Assembly: GCA_039000515.1 (NCBI GenBank)
Contig: JBCFYV010001001.1
Span: 17,186,687 to 17,250,686 of the forward strand
Source: Timema cristinae
Lineage: Eukaryota > Arthropoda > Insecta > Phasmatodea > Timematidae
Length of the DNA: 64,000 nucleotides
Direction of reading: 5' to 3'
A program made the translations under genes and the position numbers. Each line of letters begins with the position of its first letter. Within the stretch, counting starts at the first letter, position 1. Positions 11,494-23,062 of this stretch are shown here, one piece after another. Under the pieces are notes generated by a model. It saw only the letters and a list, made by a program, of their open reading frames with translations. It made no database searches and had not been told where the DNA came from.

Positions 11494-12357
11494 TACAATA
11501 GAACATGAAATCAACAACAGCATCAACTACCTAGATCTGTCAATAACAAAGAACAAACTTAATCACTTTGAATACAAAATCTATAGAAAACCCACACATA
11601 CTGATGTTATTCCAAAAGATTCTAATCACTCATCTATTCACAAAAAAGCAGATTTCAATAGTTTAATATATCGACTACTTCATATACCCCTAAACAAGAA
11701 AAATTTCAAAATGGAACTCAACATTATCAAACAATTGGCAGCATCCAATGGTTATTCCCATTCTTTCGTATACCGGATCCTTCAGAAACAAAAATTACAA
11801 CTAAACAAAACAACTACTTTAAAGAACCTTCAGACCATCCCTAGCAGCCAAAACAAATGGATTAAATTTAATTACACTAGCAAAGAAATTAACAACATTA
11901 CTAATATCTTCAAGAAACATAAACTTAATATTGCCTTCAGCACTAATAACAACATCAAAAAATATATTAATAATTCCAATCTCAATAAAATCAACCAATA
12001 TCAGCACAGTGGTATTTACCAACTCACTTGTGAATGTGACAGCGTATATATAGGTCAATCAGGACGTCAAATTTCGACTAGGTTTTTTTAACACATAAGT
12101 GATTTTAAACATGATAGAAATAAATCAAAATTTTCAGAACATCTCAAAGCATCCGGCCATCAACCAACCCCCATGGAAAAATGTATGAAGCTTTTACACA
12201 AATCTCACAAAGGTACAACCATGAATACCGCAGAAAATATATTTATTCAGACCGCTATACTTAACAACAGAAATGTTCTCAACGAACAAACCCACTTTGA
12301 AAATCAAACACTTATCAACACTATAAGGAACCTACCTCAACACACTAAAATGAAATA
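11488..12357 (+). pseudogene. Penelope-like retroelement: RT C-terminus and GIY-YIG endonuclease, broken
   Basis: The open frame runs from the 5' truncation point through NYLDLSITK and YKIYRKPTHTD, which are typical of the C-terminal side of Penelope-like reverse transcriptases. A Lys/Asn-rich linker follows. The GIY-YIG domain has GIY at about 12,011 and YIG at about 12,047, with CxC between them and SGRQISTRF after. A single in-frame TAA at about 12,089-12,091, just after a seven-T run, stops the frame. The same frame then reopens with an SEHLKASGH motif and a PxEKCMKLLHK region, and ends at TAA 12,357. The RT palm motifs are missing, so this is a dead 5'-truncated copy. Family assignment is from motif recognition. 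Confidence 0.85.
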
Positions 12358-12975
12358 ACATCCCATATGCTCAGGCCCATCCTTCCATAGTAGTAAATTA
12401 CCTGTTCGGGCCAGTGTCGAGAAGATTAATACCCTTTCTCCATTTCCCTTACTTGTCATTCTCCTTCTCTATTTTATATTTTCCATTCTTATATATCTCA
12501 ATTATGTTTCAAATATTATCTATCTGTTCTTACGCTACAACATCACTAATTTACCATAACCAAGCAATTTCATTATCTTTGACTTTTTACGAAATTCTTC
12601 TATAACATATCAGGAACCCAGTTCATATATACATGATTTTATTACACTCCTTTAGATCAGTTTCTGTTCTTCATGGCAGACGGACTCATATTAACAAGGC
12701 GTTAACTGGTAAATATGCTATTTCTTTCTTTAGTTTATTTCCTTCATATTCTGTTCCTAATTAATTTTTGCATAGTAAAAATTTTCATGTCTAATATTTC
12801 ACACTGGATTGTGCCATGACTTGTTTTGATTTTTATTCTATAGCCTGATGATGGCGTCATATGTCACGCCGAAACATGTCGCAAATTTGAGCTAATACAT
12901 ACCAGCTTGGAAAGAAAAAATGGAACAAGGGCATTCACATCAGATAAGCCTGAATTCAGTATTCAAATATAAACT
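12358..12975 (+). mobile_element. 3' non-coding part of the Penelope-like element
   Basis: It follows the endonuclease ORF directly and contains the hammerhead core described separately. The exact 3' end is not resolved. The 63-codon ORF inside it shows no motif. Confidence 0.6.
12843..12882 (+). ncRNA. Hammerhead ribozyme motif of the Penelope-like element
   Basis: The catalytic core is in the correct order. CTGATGA lies at 12,845-12,851. A stem II made of ggcgt paired with acgcc follows, then GAAAC at 12,871-12,875. A very short stem III (acatgt) leads to a GTC cleavage triplet ending at 12,880. Stem I begins with gc before the core and gc after the triplet. Penelope-like elements are known to carry hammerheads with tiny stem III, so position and shape agree. 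Self-cleavage activity is not shown. Confidence 0.85.
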
Positions 12976-13442
12976 TCAATTTTATATTTTATTCTCTAAT
13001 CTTTAACATCCAATAAATTAGCAACCAAAATATTATCAATTTACACTTTCTTACTCATCTATTGACTTAAACTATTATGTTTTAATTTATTTATTTTAAT
13101 ATGTTATATGTATTTTATGTAAGATAGTCTTACCTTTATAATGTCATAACAATTTTTATTTTTATTTTAGCTTTAATCTAGTCAAGTATATCTAAGTTTT
13201 CCAAACTCACTTTTGTTATACTATAATTGTTATACATCAAGGTTTTAATTAACTAACTTCCACTCATTTCAAGTATAATTTGTTAATCAAAGGAACCTTG
13301 CAAACTTTGTAACTAGTCTAAACTTCAGTTACACATTGGTTGTATATTTATATTTTTATATTGAATTCGACTCTTGTATTGATAATTCGTTTCCTTACTA
13401 CATTACACTATGTTTTTCATGAATTACAATTAAATGTTTTGG
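12976..13442. other. AT-rich non-coding stretch
   Basis: Nothing recognised. Confidence 0.4.
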
Positions 13443-13760
13443 AAGGGAATTATACTACTATAAAGCCACATGGCTGACTCACTCACTGACATTAATGTTT
13501 ACCCACTTCCAGATGAGCTAGAAAACTGAAATTTGGTAAACTTAGTCTTTAACTGACGGGAAAATTCCAAAAAGGAAATAATGAGTACACGTGAGAATTT
13601 GCACGGGAATTCCCCTTAGAGAACAATATTGAATTGCACCCACGCTCCCACCTAGGTGAAATGAATAAAATCGAAGCGTGGCAGCCAGAACCACTCACAC
13701 CTAGGCAAATCGAATCAAATCGAAGCGTGGCAGCCAGAAAGTCGAAATGTAGGGTTTGGA
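13443..13760 (+). repeat. Dispersed repeat H, copy 1 (possible Helitron-like)
   Basis: About 110 bp, from tatactactataaagccacatgg through cagatgagctagaaa to gacgggaa, matches the reverse complement of 38,560-38,670. Further in, a segment ending gaagcgtggcagccagaa occurs twice in tandem (13,640-13,740). The tactactataaa start resembles Helitron 5' ends, but no 3' hairpin was confirmed. Confidence 0.6.
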
Positions 13761-13890
13761 AAATAAATAAGAACTAAGAAGTTTCGTATTTCTTTTAAAA
13801 TGATAAGTGCCTACATTAAATAATAGATATCATGTAACCAATTATAAATAAATACTTGTATATAAACTGTAGAGTTCAAAAAGATGGTCG

Positions 13891-14170
13891 GTGACCTGGT
13901 GGTCTAGAGGTAAGGTGTCAGACTTCTATGCTGGCGGCCGGGGTTCAATCCTCGGTCCCGGCAAAGATTTATCTGATTACCAAACCCTTCCTTCGCCTCT
14001 GACAAGACATCTTGTGAATGTGGGGAATGCCAGTCCTCCACCGTGGTTCGGATTCCACGTTAAACTGTAGGTCCTCCATTTCATCTCACAATCACCCTAC
14101 CATTACACATTAGCGTAAGTGCGTATAACCCGAACGGGTAGTAAGACGCGGTGCTAATAATAATAATAAT
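13891..14170 (+). repeat. SINE family A
   Basis: It is complete from the tRNA-like head (gtgacctggtggtctag) to the shared 3' module and the (TAA)n tail. It lacks the gtgtattaatcacaactt segment. Confidence 0.9.
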
Positions 14171-14669
14171 TCAAAAAGATGCCATCAAATTTATGCGCTA
14201 ATTTACGTTTTTTTTAGTTGATCTCCTACAATAAATTATTTCTTGTGTTAACTTACATTTTGTATTGTTAATAAATCTGTAGCCATGGATTAAAGTAATT
14301 AGTTCCACTTCAATCTACAAACAAAACAAACTTGAACACCTGCTCGCGAGCCATCAAATATTTTCACAGCCTCACTCGGCGATAACACCACAATGGAATG
14401 ACCTCGAACTTGCCCGGAAATAACCGCGGAGAATGATTTCCGCTTCGATTCGTCGGGCCTTTAAGGTTAGCTATCATGTTAATCCAAACTGTAGCTTTTG
14501 TCATAAGTTTTTAATAGTATGTATCATACCACCAGGCGCAACCATATAGTCTTTTTTTATGTGTCATACCAACAGATGTTGTGATAAGTTTTTTTTATAA
14601 AATTGTAAGAGGATGTTGTAATAATAAAATGCTATGTAGCAAAAAGTGTTGTTTTAGGCTTTTAAATAA
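14171..14669. other. Non-coding stretch
   Basis: No gene was recognised. The right end shades into the decayed tandem repeat that follows. Confidence 0.4.
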
Positions 14670-14990
14670 AATGCATTATGACAGCAGGTGGTGTCAGTAA
14701 AATGTATTGTAACATACATTGTCATAACTTTAAAGAATGTGTTTAACAATAGATTTTGACATCTTTTAAAAATAAAATGTATCCCAATCATAAGTACTGT
14801 CATAGGTTGTATTTAAATGTGTAGTCCCAGCGGGTGGTGTCAGAAAAATTATATAATATACATAGTAACAAATGGTGATGTCAGCAATTTTATATAAAAT
14901 ACATCGTAATAGCAGGTGGTGTCAGCATAGAATAAATCGTAGCAGTAGGTGGTGTCCACAAATTTATATAGAATGTATCGTCAATGAAGG
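14670..14990 (+). repeat. Degenerate tandem repeat
   Basis: A cagcaggtggtgtcag-like motif recurs at about 14,683, 14,830, 14,872, 14,913 and 14,946. It is separated by AT-rich text containing tatataaaatgtatcgt. The spacing is irregular, so this is an old minisatellite. Confidence 0.5.
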
Positions 14991-15456
14991 TTTTGTAATA
15001 CATTTTTATATAATCTTATCATACCAGTAGAGGTATACAACTATCGTATTTTACAAACAAACATATGTCACAATCTCTAACATAATTATGTAATAAGAAT
15101 ATACATTTTGTATGTATTTACATAACTTTCACACACAAAAAAAGTAGCCATAACCTTTACCTTGCAATATACGTAAGCTATAGTACCGATGAAGTCGGTT
15201 ATCGCAACGACCGCCACAAAACTATGAGTATTAACAATCCGAGCGCGTAGTATCCGATTGCTGATAAGACTGGAGTGAGGTGCCAATTCTTTAACAATTA
15301 AAAACAAAAGAACAATGGACGTGGTGTGGGAACACGTTTTACTACCCTGCAGGAAGTAGGCTCGAGCAACTCGATTATAAGAAAAAGGAAACACCGATAT
15401 ATAACCATGATAGGAGCATTAATACGAGACTGTGACACGGATTTTATTGGTTTCGT

Positions 15457-15846
15457 TTAAGGCGCAGATGTAGGGAAAACGAGTTAAGGGAACTGTTTTT
15501 GCCATTTTTATGGCATACAATTTTTTTTGGTCAAAAATAAGTATGAAATTGTTTCAATACACACAGAGAGTTTAATTTTCTTCACATGTTGACCTCAACA
15601 ATTTTTGGATATCTGTCATGAGCATCGCGGTATTAGATAAGAAACTTTTTAAATTAAGATAAAAAGTTGTCATTAAATCTCAGGACGCCGTTTAACAGAT
15701 ATTCAATAGCTGTTGATATCACCATGTAAACAAAATTAAGCTATATGTTTGTATAAAAGCAATATGATTTATTTTGACAAAAAAAAGTTTTGTTATAAAA
15801 AGTAGAAAAAAAAACCCAAACACAGTGGTCTACATCCCCAGCTTAA
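15457..15846. mobile_element. Palindromic TTAA MITE, family F, uninterrupted copy
   Basis: TTAA flanks both ends. The left end reads ggcgcagatgtaggg; the right end, reverse complemented, reads gctggggatgtagacc. The halves are near mirror images: atggcatacaattttttttgg against gttttgttataaaaagt, and cttcacatgttgacctcaac against gttgatatcaccatg. It has no coding capacity. Confidence 0.8.
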
Positions 15847-15986
15847 TATCAGTTTAGTTTGAAATTAATTTGAAACCTTTTATGTAAGACTCCGTTTTAA
15901 TGCTCTTACAAACATACACTAAAAATATATAGAATAATTTTAGATCTCTTTCGATGTTATTTATTAATTGTCACTAAGAGGGATAA

Positions 15987-16222
15987 ATGCTTCGGTGGCT
16001 ACATTGTATAAGGAGTCACTCTCGTAGTATACCATACTGCCAATGACGGAAGATCAGGGTTCGATTTCGGTCGGGTGTACTGAGAGTGATTTTCCCCACT
16101 CTATCTCAATGCAAATGCGGGTACACTTCCTCTAAATTCAACCTTATTTATCTTTAACACATTAGTGGTAATTAGTATATAGGCATATAATCTGAAAAGC
16201 TAGTAAGAAACGGTGCTAAAAA
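15987..16222 (+). repeat. SINE family C
   Basis: The head has gcttcggtggctacattgta and gccaatgacggaagatcagg, then ggttcgatttcggtcgggtg. The body and a degraded 3' module follow. Confidence 0.8.
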
Positions 16223-16300
16223 AGAAATTAGTGCAAGATTTCCGTGCGTTACCTCAAGAGATCAATTGGCTCCGAACTCTTGGACGTTGTAAGATAAATT

Positions 16301-16472
16301 ATTATTAGCACCGCGTCTTACTAACCATTCGGGTTATACGCACTTACGTTAATATGTAATTGGTAGGGTGATTGTGAGATGAAATGAAGTACCTACAATT
16401 TAACGTAGAATCCGAACTACGATGGAGGCCTGTCATTCCACACATTCACAAGTTGTGATTAATACACTTACT
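16301..16472 (-). repeat. SINE family A, 5'-truncated
   Basis: The tail module (caccgcgtcttactaacc) and distal body are present, truncated after the cacaagttgtgattaataca segment. Confidence 0.85.
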
Positions 16473-16787
16473 GTCAGAAAAATTGTAATTATTAGCGAGC
16501 AAATATAACGTCGCTAAAAAATGTCACTTTGGTACATGATTCTACTTATAATCAGTTAGGTTTATAATTTATCCTCCATTTACCCTGAAAGGTAGCAAGT
16601 TTAACAGGCTTGGTGCAGTCATGATGTGGATAAAATATTAGGCCAAGGTATACTCCCTAATCAGGCAAGATAGGCCAACAGGAGTTTTAATTTGTTTATT
16701 TAGGTAGATACTTTTTATTAGCACACCTGCAATTATAACCTCAATTTTAACTTGTATCTTAACTACAAATTGAAATTCCCATTTAGC

Positions 16788-17028
16788 ACCGCATCTTACT
16801 ACCCGTTGAGTTTATAAGCCTATGTACTAATTACGCTAATAGGTTAGAGATGAGGAGGGTTAAGTTTAGCAGAAGTATACCTACATTTGATTGGCGATAA
16901 TGGGGACATCATTTAGGGAAAAAAAATCCTCAGTACACCCTACCAGCATCGAACCACGATCCACCCCATCATCGGCAGTCTTGTCTAGTACAAGAGTGAC
17001 GCCTTAGACCATGCGACCATAGAAGTGT
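16788..17028 (-). repeat. SINE family C
   Basis: The minus-strand copy carries the shared tail module, the family body and a recognisable head (catggtctaaggcgtcactc when read on the minus strand). Confidence 0.8.
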
Positions 17029-17828
17029 GTGAAACTCCCGTTAAGTCGATGCCAAAGTTCACTAATAATCTAGTAAGAAAATATCAACCTAATAATAATA
17101 ATAATAATGTCATACTAGCATATATGTTTAAATGTGCCTGTAATTTCCTCATTTCACTATGACAATTTCAATCCAAGTGATTCCTTTAATGACGTCAGCT
17201 TACCTATTAATTTGACTCGATACAAAAACGACGATTCCACCGAGATAAACAGGTACTAAACTGTAGTCGAGTTTCCAGCGCAAGATTTCTGTTATGTTAG
17301 ACCAACACACCGTCTTTCAGAAAGAGCGTTTAACCAACTACACAAGTACACATAGCATATACCCACACACAGCCTTCTAAAACGAGGGAAAAGGAGTAGA
17401 AAAAAGTAGGTGTTCCCCCCCTTCAAATTCGCCGCAACACGAGGACCACGGATTTAGAAAACACACCTGCTGCCTCGAGTGACTACTGATATAAACTGAA
17501 CCACATCGTTTGATGGCTTTACCCAGCACATCCTGCTCTAATGTGCGTCCAGGATAACTAGCCTCAACACATCTAGTGTTCAAACAGGACAAGCTTCACA
17601 AAATTATCATCAATTCATTACATTCAATTTACTGCTTTCAATGATATGTGCATTCAGGATGATTTTGGAATTTTGTTGAAAATTTAAAATATATAGGCTA
17701 AATCAACTTCATTTGTCAAAAGTATAAAACATACTTTGATGAGTAATAGACTGTTTTATTAAGTAGTTTTCTCAAATGTCAGAAAAAAAGACAATGACCA
17801 TAGCTCTAATAACTTTTATTTTCAAGTA
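17029..17828. other. Non-coding stretch
   Basis: No repeat or gene was recognised. The 71-codon minus-strand ORF at 17,377-17,592 is Cys/Ser-rich without a known motif. Confidence 0.35.
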
Positions 17829-18052
17829 CATTCCGTCTTACTACCCGTTCGCTTTGTTCGAATATTTATGATGAAGGGTTAGGAATGAGGAAGTTAACAT
17901 TTTAGAGATAGTATACCTGCATTCGCGTAGAGAGAGAGAGAGAGAGAGCAACCAATGACGGAAAACCACCCAAAATACACCCGACTAGGATTCAAGCCCC
18001 GATATCTTCGTCATCAGAAGTCTGGGTTATAAACCATGCGAGCATTGAATCG
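17829..18052 (-). repeat. SINE family C with internal (GA)n run
   Basis: A degraded tail module (ccgtcttactacccgttcg), body and head are recognisable. A gagagaga run at about 17,932-17,948 interrupts the body. Confidence 0.65.
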
Positions 18053-18459
18053 GGACCCAAAGCAAGATAAATATCTATTAAGACCACCAAACTTAACCAA
18101 AAGCATATTTGGGGGAGCGAAAGTTCTTAAACAAAACACTAACCCTCTGAGCATACATTTCAAGGAGGTACCAGGTGTGTTATAAAATTAAAGCGAACAC
18201 CTGAACAGTTTTAGCTACAATATATTTCATCACAAAAAAGTTTATACCCTGCAAATAAGTTGGCACGTGATATTACCACACAATAAAAACAGCTAAAGTA
18301 AGGTTTCTAGCACGATAAATTTAGTAGCATATTCAACTTAGCATTAATTTTGTTGCAATATTAAAAATACGAGTTGGGAACAGGGAAAGATATCTAATAA
18401 ACACCACACATTTTCTTGACAGTTTACAACAGGTCTATTTACGAAGGATTTTACAACAT

Positions 18460-19086
18460 TTAAGGTGAAAGTGTAAGGATAACGAGTTAAGGGCAATATT
18501 TTTTGCAGTTTTTATATCAAAACTTTTTTGATCAAAATAAATCAAATAATTCTCCGGTTTAAACATACAGAGTTTTATTTTCTTCACATTGTGATACAAA
18601 CAGTTGTTAAATGTCTCCTGGAATTTAATGATAGCTTTTTTCTTCATTAAAAAAGTTTCTCATCTAATGCCGGCCGCTATTATCAGGATAGATATTCAAT
18701 AACCGTTGATATCACTATGTGGGGGAAAAAAGTCGGACATTTAACTAAGTCGGTAGCGTGTCTGTCTGCTGAGCTAAGGGCTCCGGGTTCAATTTCTGGC
18801 ATGGCCGAAAAATTATACTTCCATCAAATGTGGGTTTCTTAGTTCATTGTGACGAATAAAGAGCTGGGGGACTGTATGTTGTGTCTGTTTTAGATTTAAT
18901 TTAGTTTATAAGTAGTGTGCTGGTAAAAATCGGTTCAGAAATTACACGTTAAATACCTTAAATAAAGAAGAAAATTAAATTATATGTTTCTTTAGAGCAT
19001 TATTTTATTTTGCAAGAAAAAAAGTTTTCTTATAAAAACTGCAAAAACACCGACCTTTTCTCGCGTCCCCTACACGCCCACGTTAA
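18460..19086. mobile_element. Palindromic TTAA MITE, family F, split by a tRNA-like SINE
   Basis: TTAA lies at 18,460-18,463 and 19,083-19,086. The ends read ggtgaaagtgtaagg and, reverse complemented, cgtgggcgtgtagggg. The two halves (18,464-18,720 and about 18,968-19,082) match the uninterrupted copy at 15,457. The middle is a later insertion. The 70-codon ORF in it is a by-product. Confidence 0.75.
18721..18967 (+). repeat. tRNA-like SINE, family E, inside MITE F
   Basis: The tRNA-like head contains ctgctgagctaagggctccg and a B-box-like gggttcaatttctgg. A body of about 150 bp follows. Its limits are taken from where the MITE sequence stops and resumes. Confidence 0.6.
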
Positions 19087-19555
19087 AATGTAATGAATCG
19101 TACTGACCTAGATGTCCCGGGCTTGATTCCCGGCTGGTACCGGGGGATTTTACTCGAAAGGGGAATAATTCTCATGGTCACCAGGGTTAGGTTAGTTAGG
19201 CTTAAGTTAGGTTAAGATCTTTATTGACTCTACATCCTCATATTAACTATCATCATCCACCTTATCTCATCGGGACATGTAAAGAGCCTCCACGAAAAGG
19301 ATGTACGATCAGTAAATTCGGGCGTTCCCTGGGCAACGGTACATTAGTACTGGGCTAATCTTTCCATAAACTGGGCTACAAGTTAATGTAGCCCAGACAC
19401 GCCCATTAAAATTATTGATAAGCTAAATTGTACCTTACATTTGTAAAGTTTGATTTGATAATCTTAGGAGCAACTCCAGGAATAAATGCCTAAATGAATA
19501 CAGTAGTTTTAAATATTGACATATTTTACCTTATTTTATATTTGTAAATTAAAAA
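19087..19555. other. Non-coding stretch with a tRNA-like fragment and TTAGG-like motif
   Basis: A B-box-like gcttgattcccggctgg lies at about 19,112-19,130. Near 19,185-19,210 there are short ggttaggttag runs. No gene was seen. Confidence 0.4.
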
Positions 19556-19960
19556 AAAATACACGGAAATCGAATTTGGGATCTTTAACTTAGCACATCA
19601 AAGCTCTACCAATGAGCTATCCAGGATTCGTCACCTACTAAGGGTAATTCTTCACTCATAGTTTAAGACTTCGCCAGTCATATACAATTAATGGTACAAG
19701 CGTTTAGCTTTATTCGTTTTATTATACATTTATATCATGTACAATGTCAATGTAGTAATGGCAGTATAAATCCACTCCAGTGTCACCGGTAGCTGCGACA
19801 TCAATGATAGATCATTGTTAGCCGATTAAATACACACGCGTCCATCCACAGATTCTGCCTTACAATATGAGTGAAGAATGACCCTGAACATGAAAGCTCA
19901 GTGGTAGAGCATTGGCGCGTTAACCTAAGGGTCCCGGTTCAATTCCCGTGTGCAGATGTG
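19556..19960. repeat. tRNA-like repeat D, inverted pair
   Basis: A minus-strand tRNA-like unit (19,560-19,635) and a plus-strand unit (19,884-19,960, aaagctcagtggtagagcat and ggttcaattcccgtg) point outward. The inner flanks are also complementary (attcttcactcata against tatgagtgaagaat), so this is an inverted dimer, not two random insertions. Confidence 0.6.
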
Positions 19961-20060
19961 ATTTTTCAAAATTTACGACTGTATCTGTACTTAAGATAAT
20001 TTATATCTCCCAAGCACCGCTAGTCATGTACAATTAAATTGTGCCAACGTACGCTTCCTT
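19961..20060 (+). repeat. tRNA-like repeat D, right flank
   Basis: It matches the sequence at the left window edge (acgactgtatctg, cttaagataattt, catgtacaatt). Confidence 0.5.
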
Positions 20061-20509
20061 CCTACTGTTTTATTGATCGTATTTATTTACTTTGTGTTTA
20101 TAATGAATAAACAGGTCGCAACAGTAGGCAGGTTCTAACTAGCGGAACTTTTAAGTGAAGGTGAGGTCACCAGACCACACCGGGTCCAGTATGGAAATGA
20201 GAACATGTATCCCCCACCCCGTCACCCTTACACGCACAAAACAGTGATACCGGCAGTATTGACCGCAAGGATAATGTGACTGACTAGCCCTGGTAATTGG
20301 AATTCAATATCAAACAGGAGATTTTTTTATACTCAAGAGGATATGTGTATAGTCCTTTTAATAAATTCCTTCTTTTCCTGTTCCCTTGAATTATCTAGTC
20401 CGCCAATAAAACGTATGAGTGATAACACTATCACCACCATTGCTAATACTGCAATCACTACTAATAGTAAAAATAAATAAAATATATGTGAATCTAATTA
20501 GCTAAAAAG
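20061..20509. other. Non-coding stretch
   Basis: The segment 20,110-20,290 is less AT-rich but carries no ORF or motif that I recognise. Confidence 0.35.
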
Positions 20510-20800
20510 GTGACCTGGTGGTCTAGGGGTAAGGTTTCGGTCGGACTTCTGTGCTGGGGTCCGGGGTTCAATCCTCGGTCCGGCACAGATTTATCCGATT
20601 ACCAAACCTTTCCTTCACCTCTGACAAGACGTGTATTAATCACAACTTGTGAATGTGAGGAATGCCAGACCTTCACCGTGGTTCGGATTCCACGTTAAAC
20701 TGTAGGTCCTTCATTTCATCTCACAATCATTCTACCATACACATTAGCGTAAGTGCGTACAACCCGAAGGGTAGTAAGACGTGGTGCTAATAATAATAAT
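20510..20800 (+). repeat. SINE family A, long form
   Basis: The full tRNA-like head to tail is present, with the gtgtattaatcacaactt segment and a (TAA)n tail. Confidence 0.9.
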
Positions 20801-20826
20801 TAATTAGCTAAAAAAAGGCAAACAAA

Positions 20827-21534
20827 TTAAGGTGGGATAAAAGAGGGCGCGAGAAAAAGTCAGTGTTTTTGCAGTTTTTATGGCAACACTTTTTTTGACC
20901 AAAATAAATAAAATATTGGTATAGTACAAACATAGAATTTAATTTTCTTCACATGGTGATCTCAAAATGTTTTGAATATCTGTCAAGGGTGTTTTGGAAT
21001 TTGATGAAAACTTTTTCTCTTAATTTAAAAATTATTATTTTATTATTATTATTATTATCACCGCGTCTTGCTACCCGTCCAGGTTGTACGCACTTACGCT
21101 AATGTGTAATGGTAGAGTGATTGTGGGTAGGAAATGGAGGACCTACAGTTTAACGTGGAATCCGAACCACGGTGGAGGCCTGGCATTCCATACATTCACA
21201 AGTTGTGATTAATACACGTATTGTCAGAGGTGAAGGAACGGTTTGGCAATCAGATAAATCTGTGCCGGGACCGAGGATAGAACCCCGGACCCCCAGCACA
21301 GAGGTCTGACACTTTACCCCTAGACCGCCAAGTCACCCTTCATTTAAAAAGTTTGTTAGACAATGCCACCATTATCATGACAGATATCCAGGAAGTGTTG
21401 AAATCAACATGTGAAGAAAATCAAACTTTATGTTTCTACTGGAAGAAAATTTGATTTAATTTAGACAAAAAAGTTTTGCCATAAAAACTGTAATAACACT
21501 GGTCTTTTATCGCGCCCCTTCCATTCCACCTTAC
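20827..21534. mobile_element. Palindromic TTAA MITE, family F, split by a SINE A
   Basis: TTAA at 20,827-20,830 precedes ggtgggataaaag. The right end is ccattccacc followed by ttac, a decayed TTAA. The mirror halves include agtttttatggcaacac and gttttgccataaaaact. The SINE at 21,030-21,336 sits near the centre. Confidence 0.75.
21030..21336 (-). repeat. SINE family A, full length, inside MITE F
   Basis: The (TTA)n tail, 3' module, body and tRNA-like head (ctaggggtaaagtgtcagac when read on the minus strand) are all present. Confidence 0.9.
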
Positions 21535-21603
21535 GTTATGGTATGAAAGTGAAATGTCTTTATTTTTGCACGCGAATTGTTATTCGTTCAGGTTATACGT
21601 CGG

Positions 21604-23062
21604 GTGTGAGGTTAGTTTCATGTTCCATTTTCTGAGTCACTGATACTCACGTCATGTTATTGTAGGGGAGTGAAGTTAGTTTCATATTCCAGTTGACTGA
21701 GTCACTGATTCGTCATGTTATTGTAGAGGAGTGAAGTTAGATTCATGTTCCAGTTGCCGAGTCACTGATACGTCATGTTTTGTAGAGGAGTGAAGTTAGT
21801 TTCATATTCCATTTGTTGAGTCACTGATACGTCATGTTATTGTAGGGGAGTGAAGTTAGTTTCATGTTACCATTTGCTGAGTCACTGATACGTCATGTTA
21901 TTGTAGGGGAGTGAAGTTAGTTTCATGTTCCATTTTCTGAGTCACTGATATACGTCATGTTATTGTAGGGGAGTGAAGTTAGTTTCATATTCCAGTTACT
22001 GAGTCACTGATACGTCATGTTATTGTAGAGGAGTGAAGTTAGTTTCATGTTCCATTTGCTGAGTCACTGATATACGTCATGTTATTGTAGAGGAGTGAAG
22101 TTAGCTTCATGTTCCATTTGCTGAGTCACTGATACGTCATGTTATTTTAGGGGAGTAAAGTTAGTTTCATGTTCCATTTGCTGAGTCACTGATACTCACG
22201 TCATGTTATTGTAGGGGAGTGAAGTTAGTTTCATATTCCAGTTGCTGAGTCACTGATACGTCATGTTGTTGTAGAGGAGTGAAGTTAGTTTCATGTTCCA
22301 TTTTCTGAGTCACTGATACTCACGTCATGTTATTGTAGAGGAGTGAAGTTAGCTTCATGTTCCATTTGCTGAGTCACTGATACGTCATGTTATTGTAGGG
22401 GAGTAAAGTTAGTTTCATGTTCCATTTGCTGAGTCACTGATACGTCATGTTATTTTAGGGGAGTAAAGTTAGTTTCATGTTCCATTTGCTGAGTCACTGA
22501 TACGTCATGTTATTTTAGGGGAGTGAAGTTAGTTTCATGTTCCATTTTCTGAGTCACTGATACTCACGTCATGTTATTGTAGGGGAGTGAAGTTAGTTTC
22601 ATATTCCAGTTACTGAGTCACTGATACGTCATGTTATTGTAGAGGAGTGAAGTTAGTTTCATGTTCCATTTGCTGAGTCACTGATACTCACGTCATGTTA
22701 TTGTAGAGGAGTGAAGTTAGCTTCATGTTCCATTTGCTGAATCACTGATACGTCATGTTATTGTAGGGGAGTGAAGTTAGTTTCATGTTCCATTTGCTGA
22801 GTCACTGATACGTCATGTTATTGTAGGGGAGTGAAGTTAGTTTCATGTTCCATTTGCTGAGTCACTGATACTCACGTCATGTTATTGTAAGGGAGTGAAG
22901 TTAGTTTCATATTCCAGTTGCTGAGTCACTGATACGTCATGTTATTGTAGAGGAGTGAAGTTAGATTCATGTTCCAGTTGCCGAGTCACTGATACGTCAT
23001 GTTATTGTAGAGGAGTGAAGTTAGATTCATGTTCCAGTTGCCGAGTCACTGACAACCACGTC
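21604..23062 (+). repeat. Minisatellite, about 60-64-bp unit, 24 copies, AP-1/CRE sites
   Basis: The unit core reads tgctgagtcactgatacgtc, then atgttattgtaggggagtga, then agttagtttcatgttccat. I count about 24 cores. Length variants come from gatacg, gatatacg or gatactcacg between the two motifs. TGAGTCA (AP-1/TRE consensus) is kept in most units, with CCGAGTCA in three and TGAATCA in one. Every unit has an ACGTCAT-like or CGTCAT half-site. Confidence 0.95.

Noticed and set aside
21604..23062. CRISPR-like array
   Set aside because: Units are directly tandem with no unique spacers, and the genome is eukaryotic.
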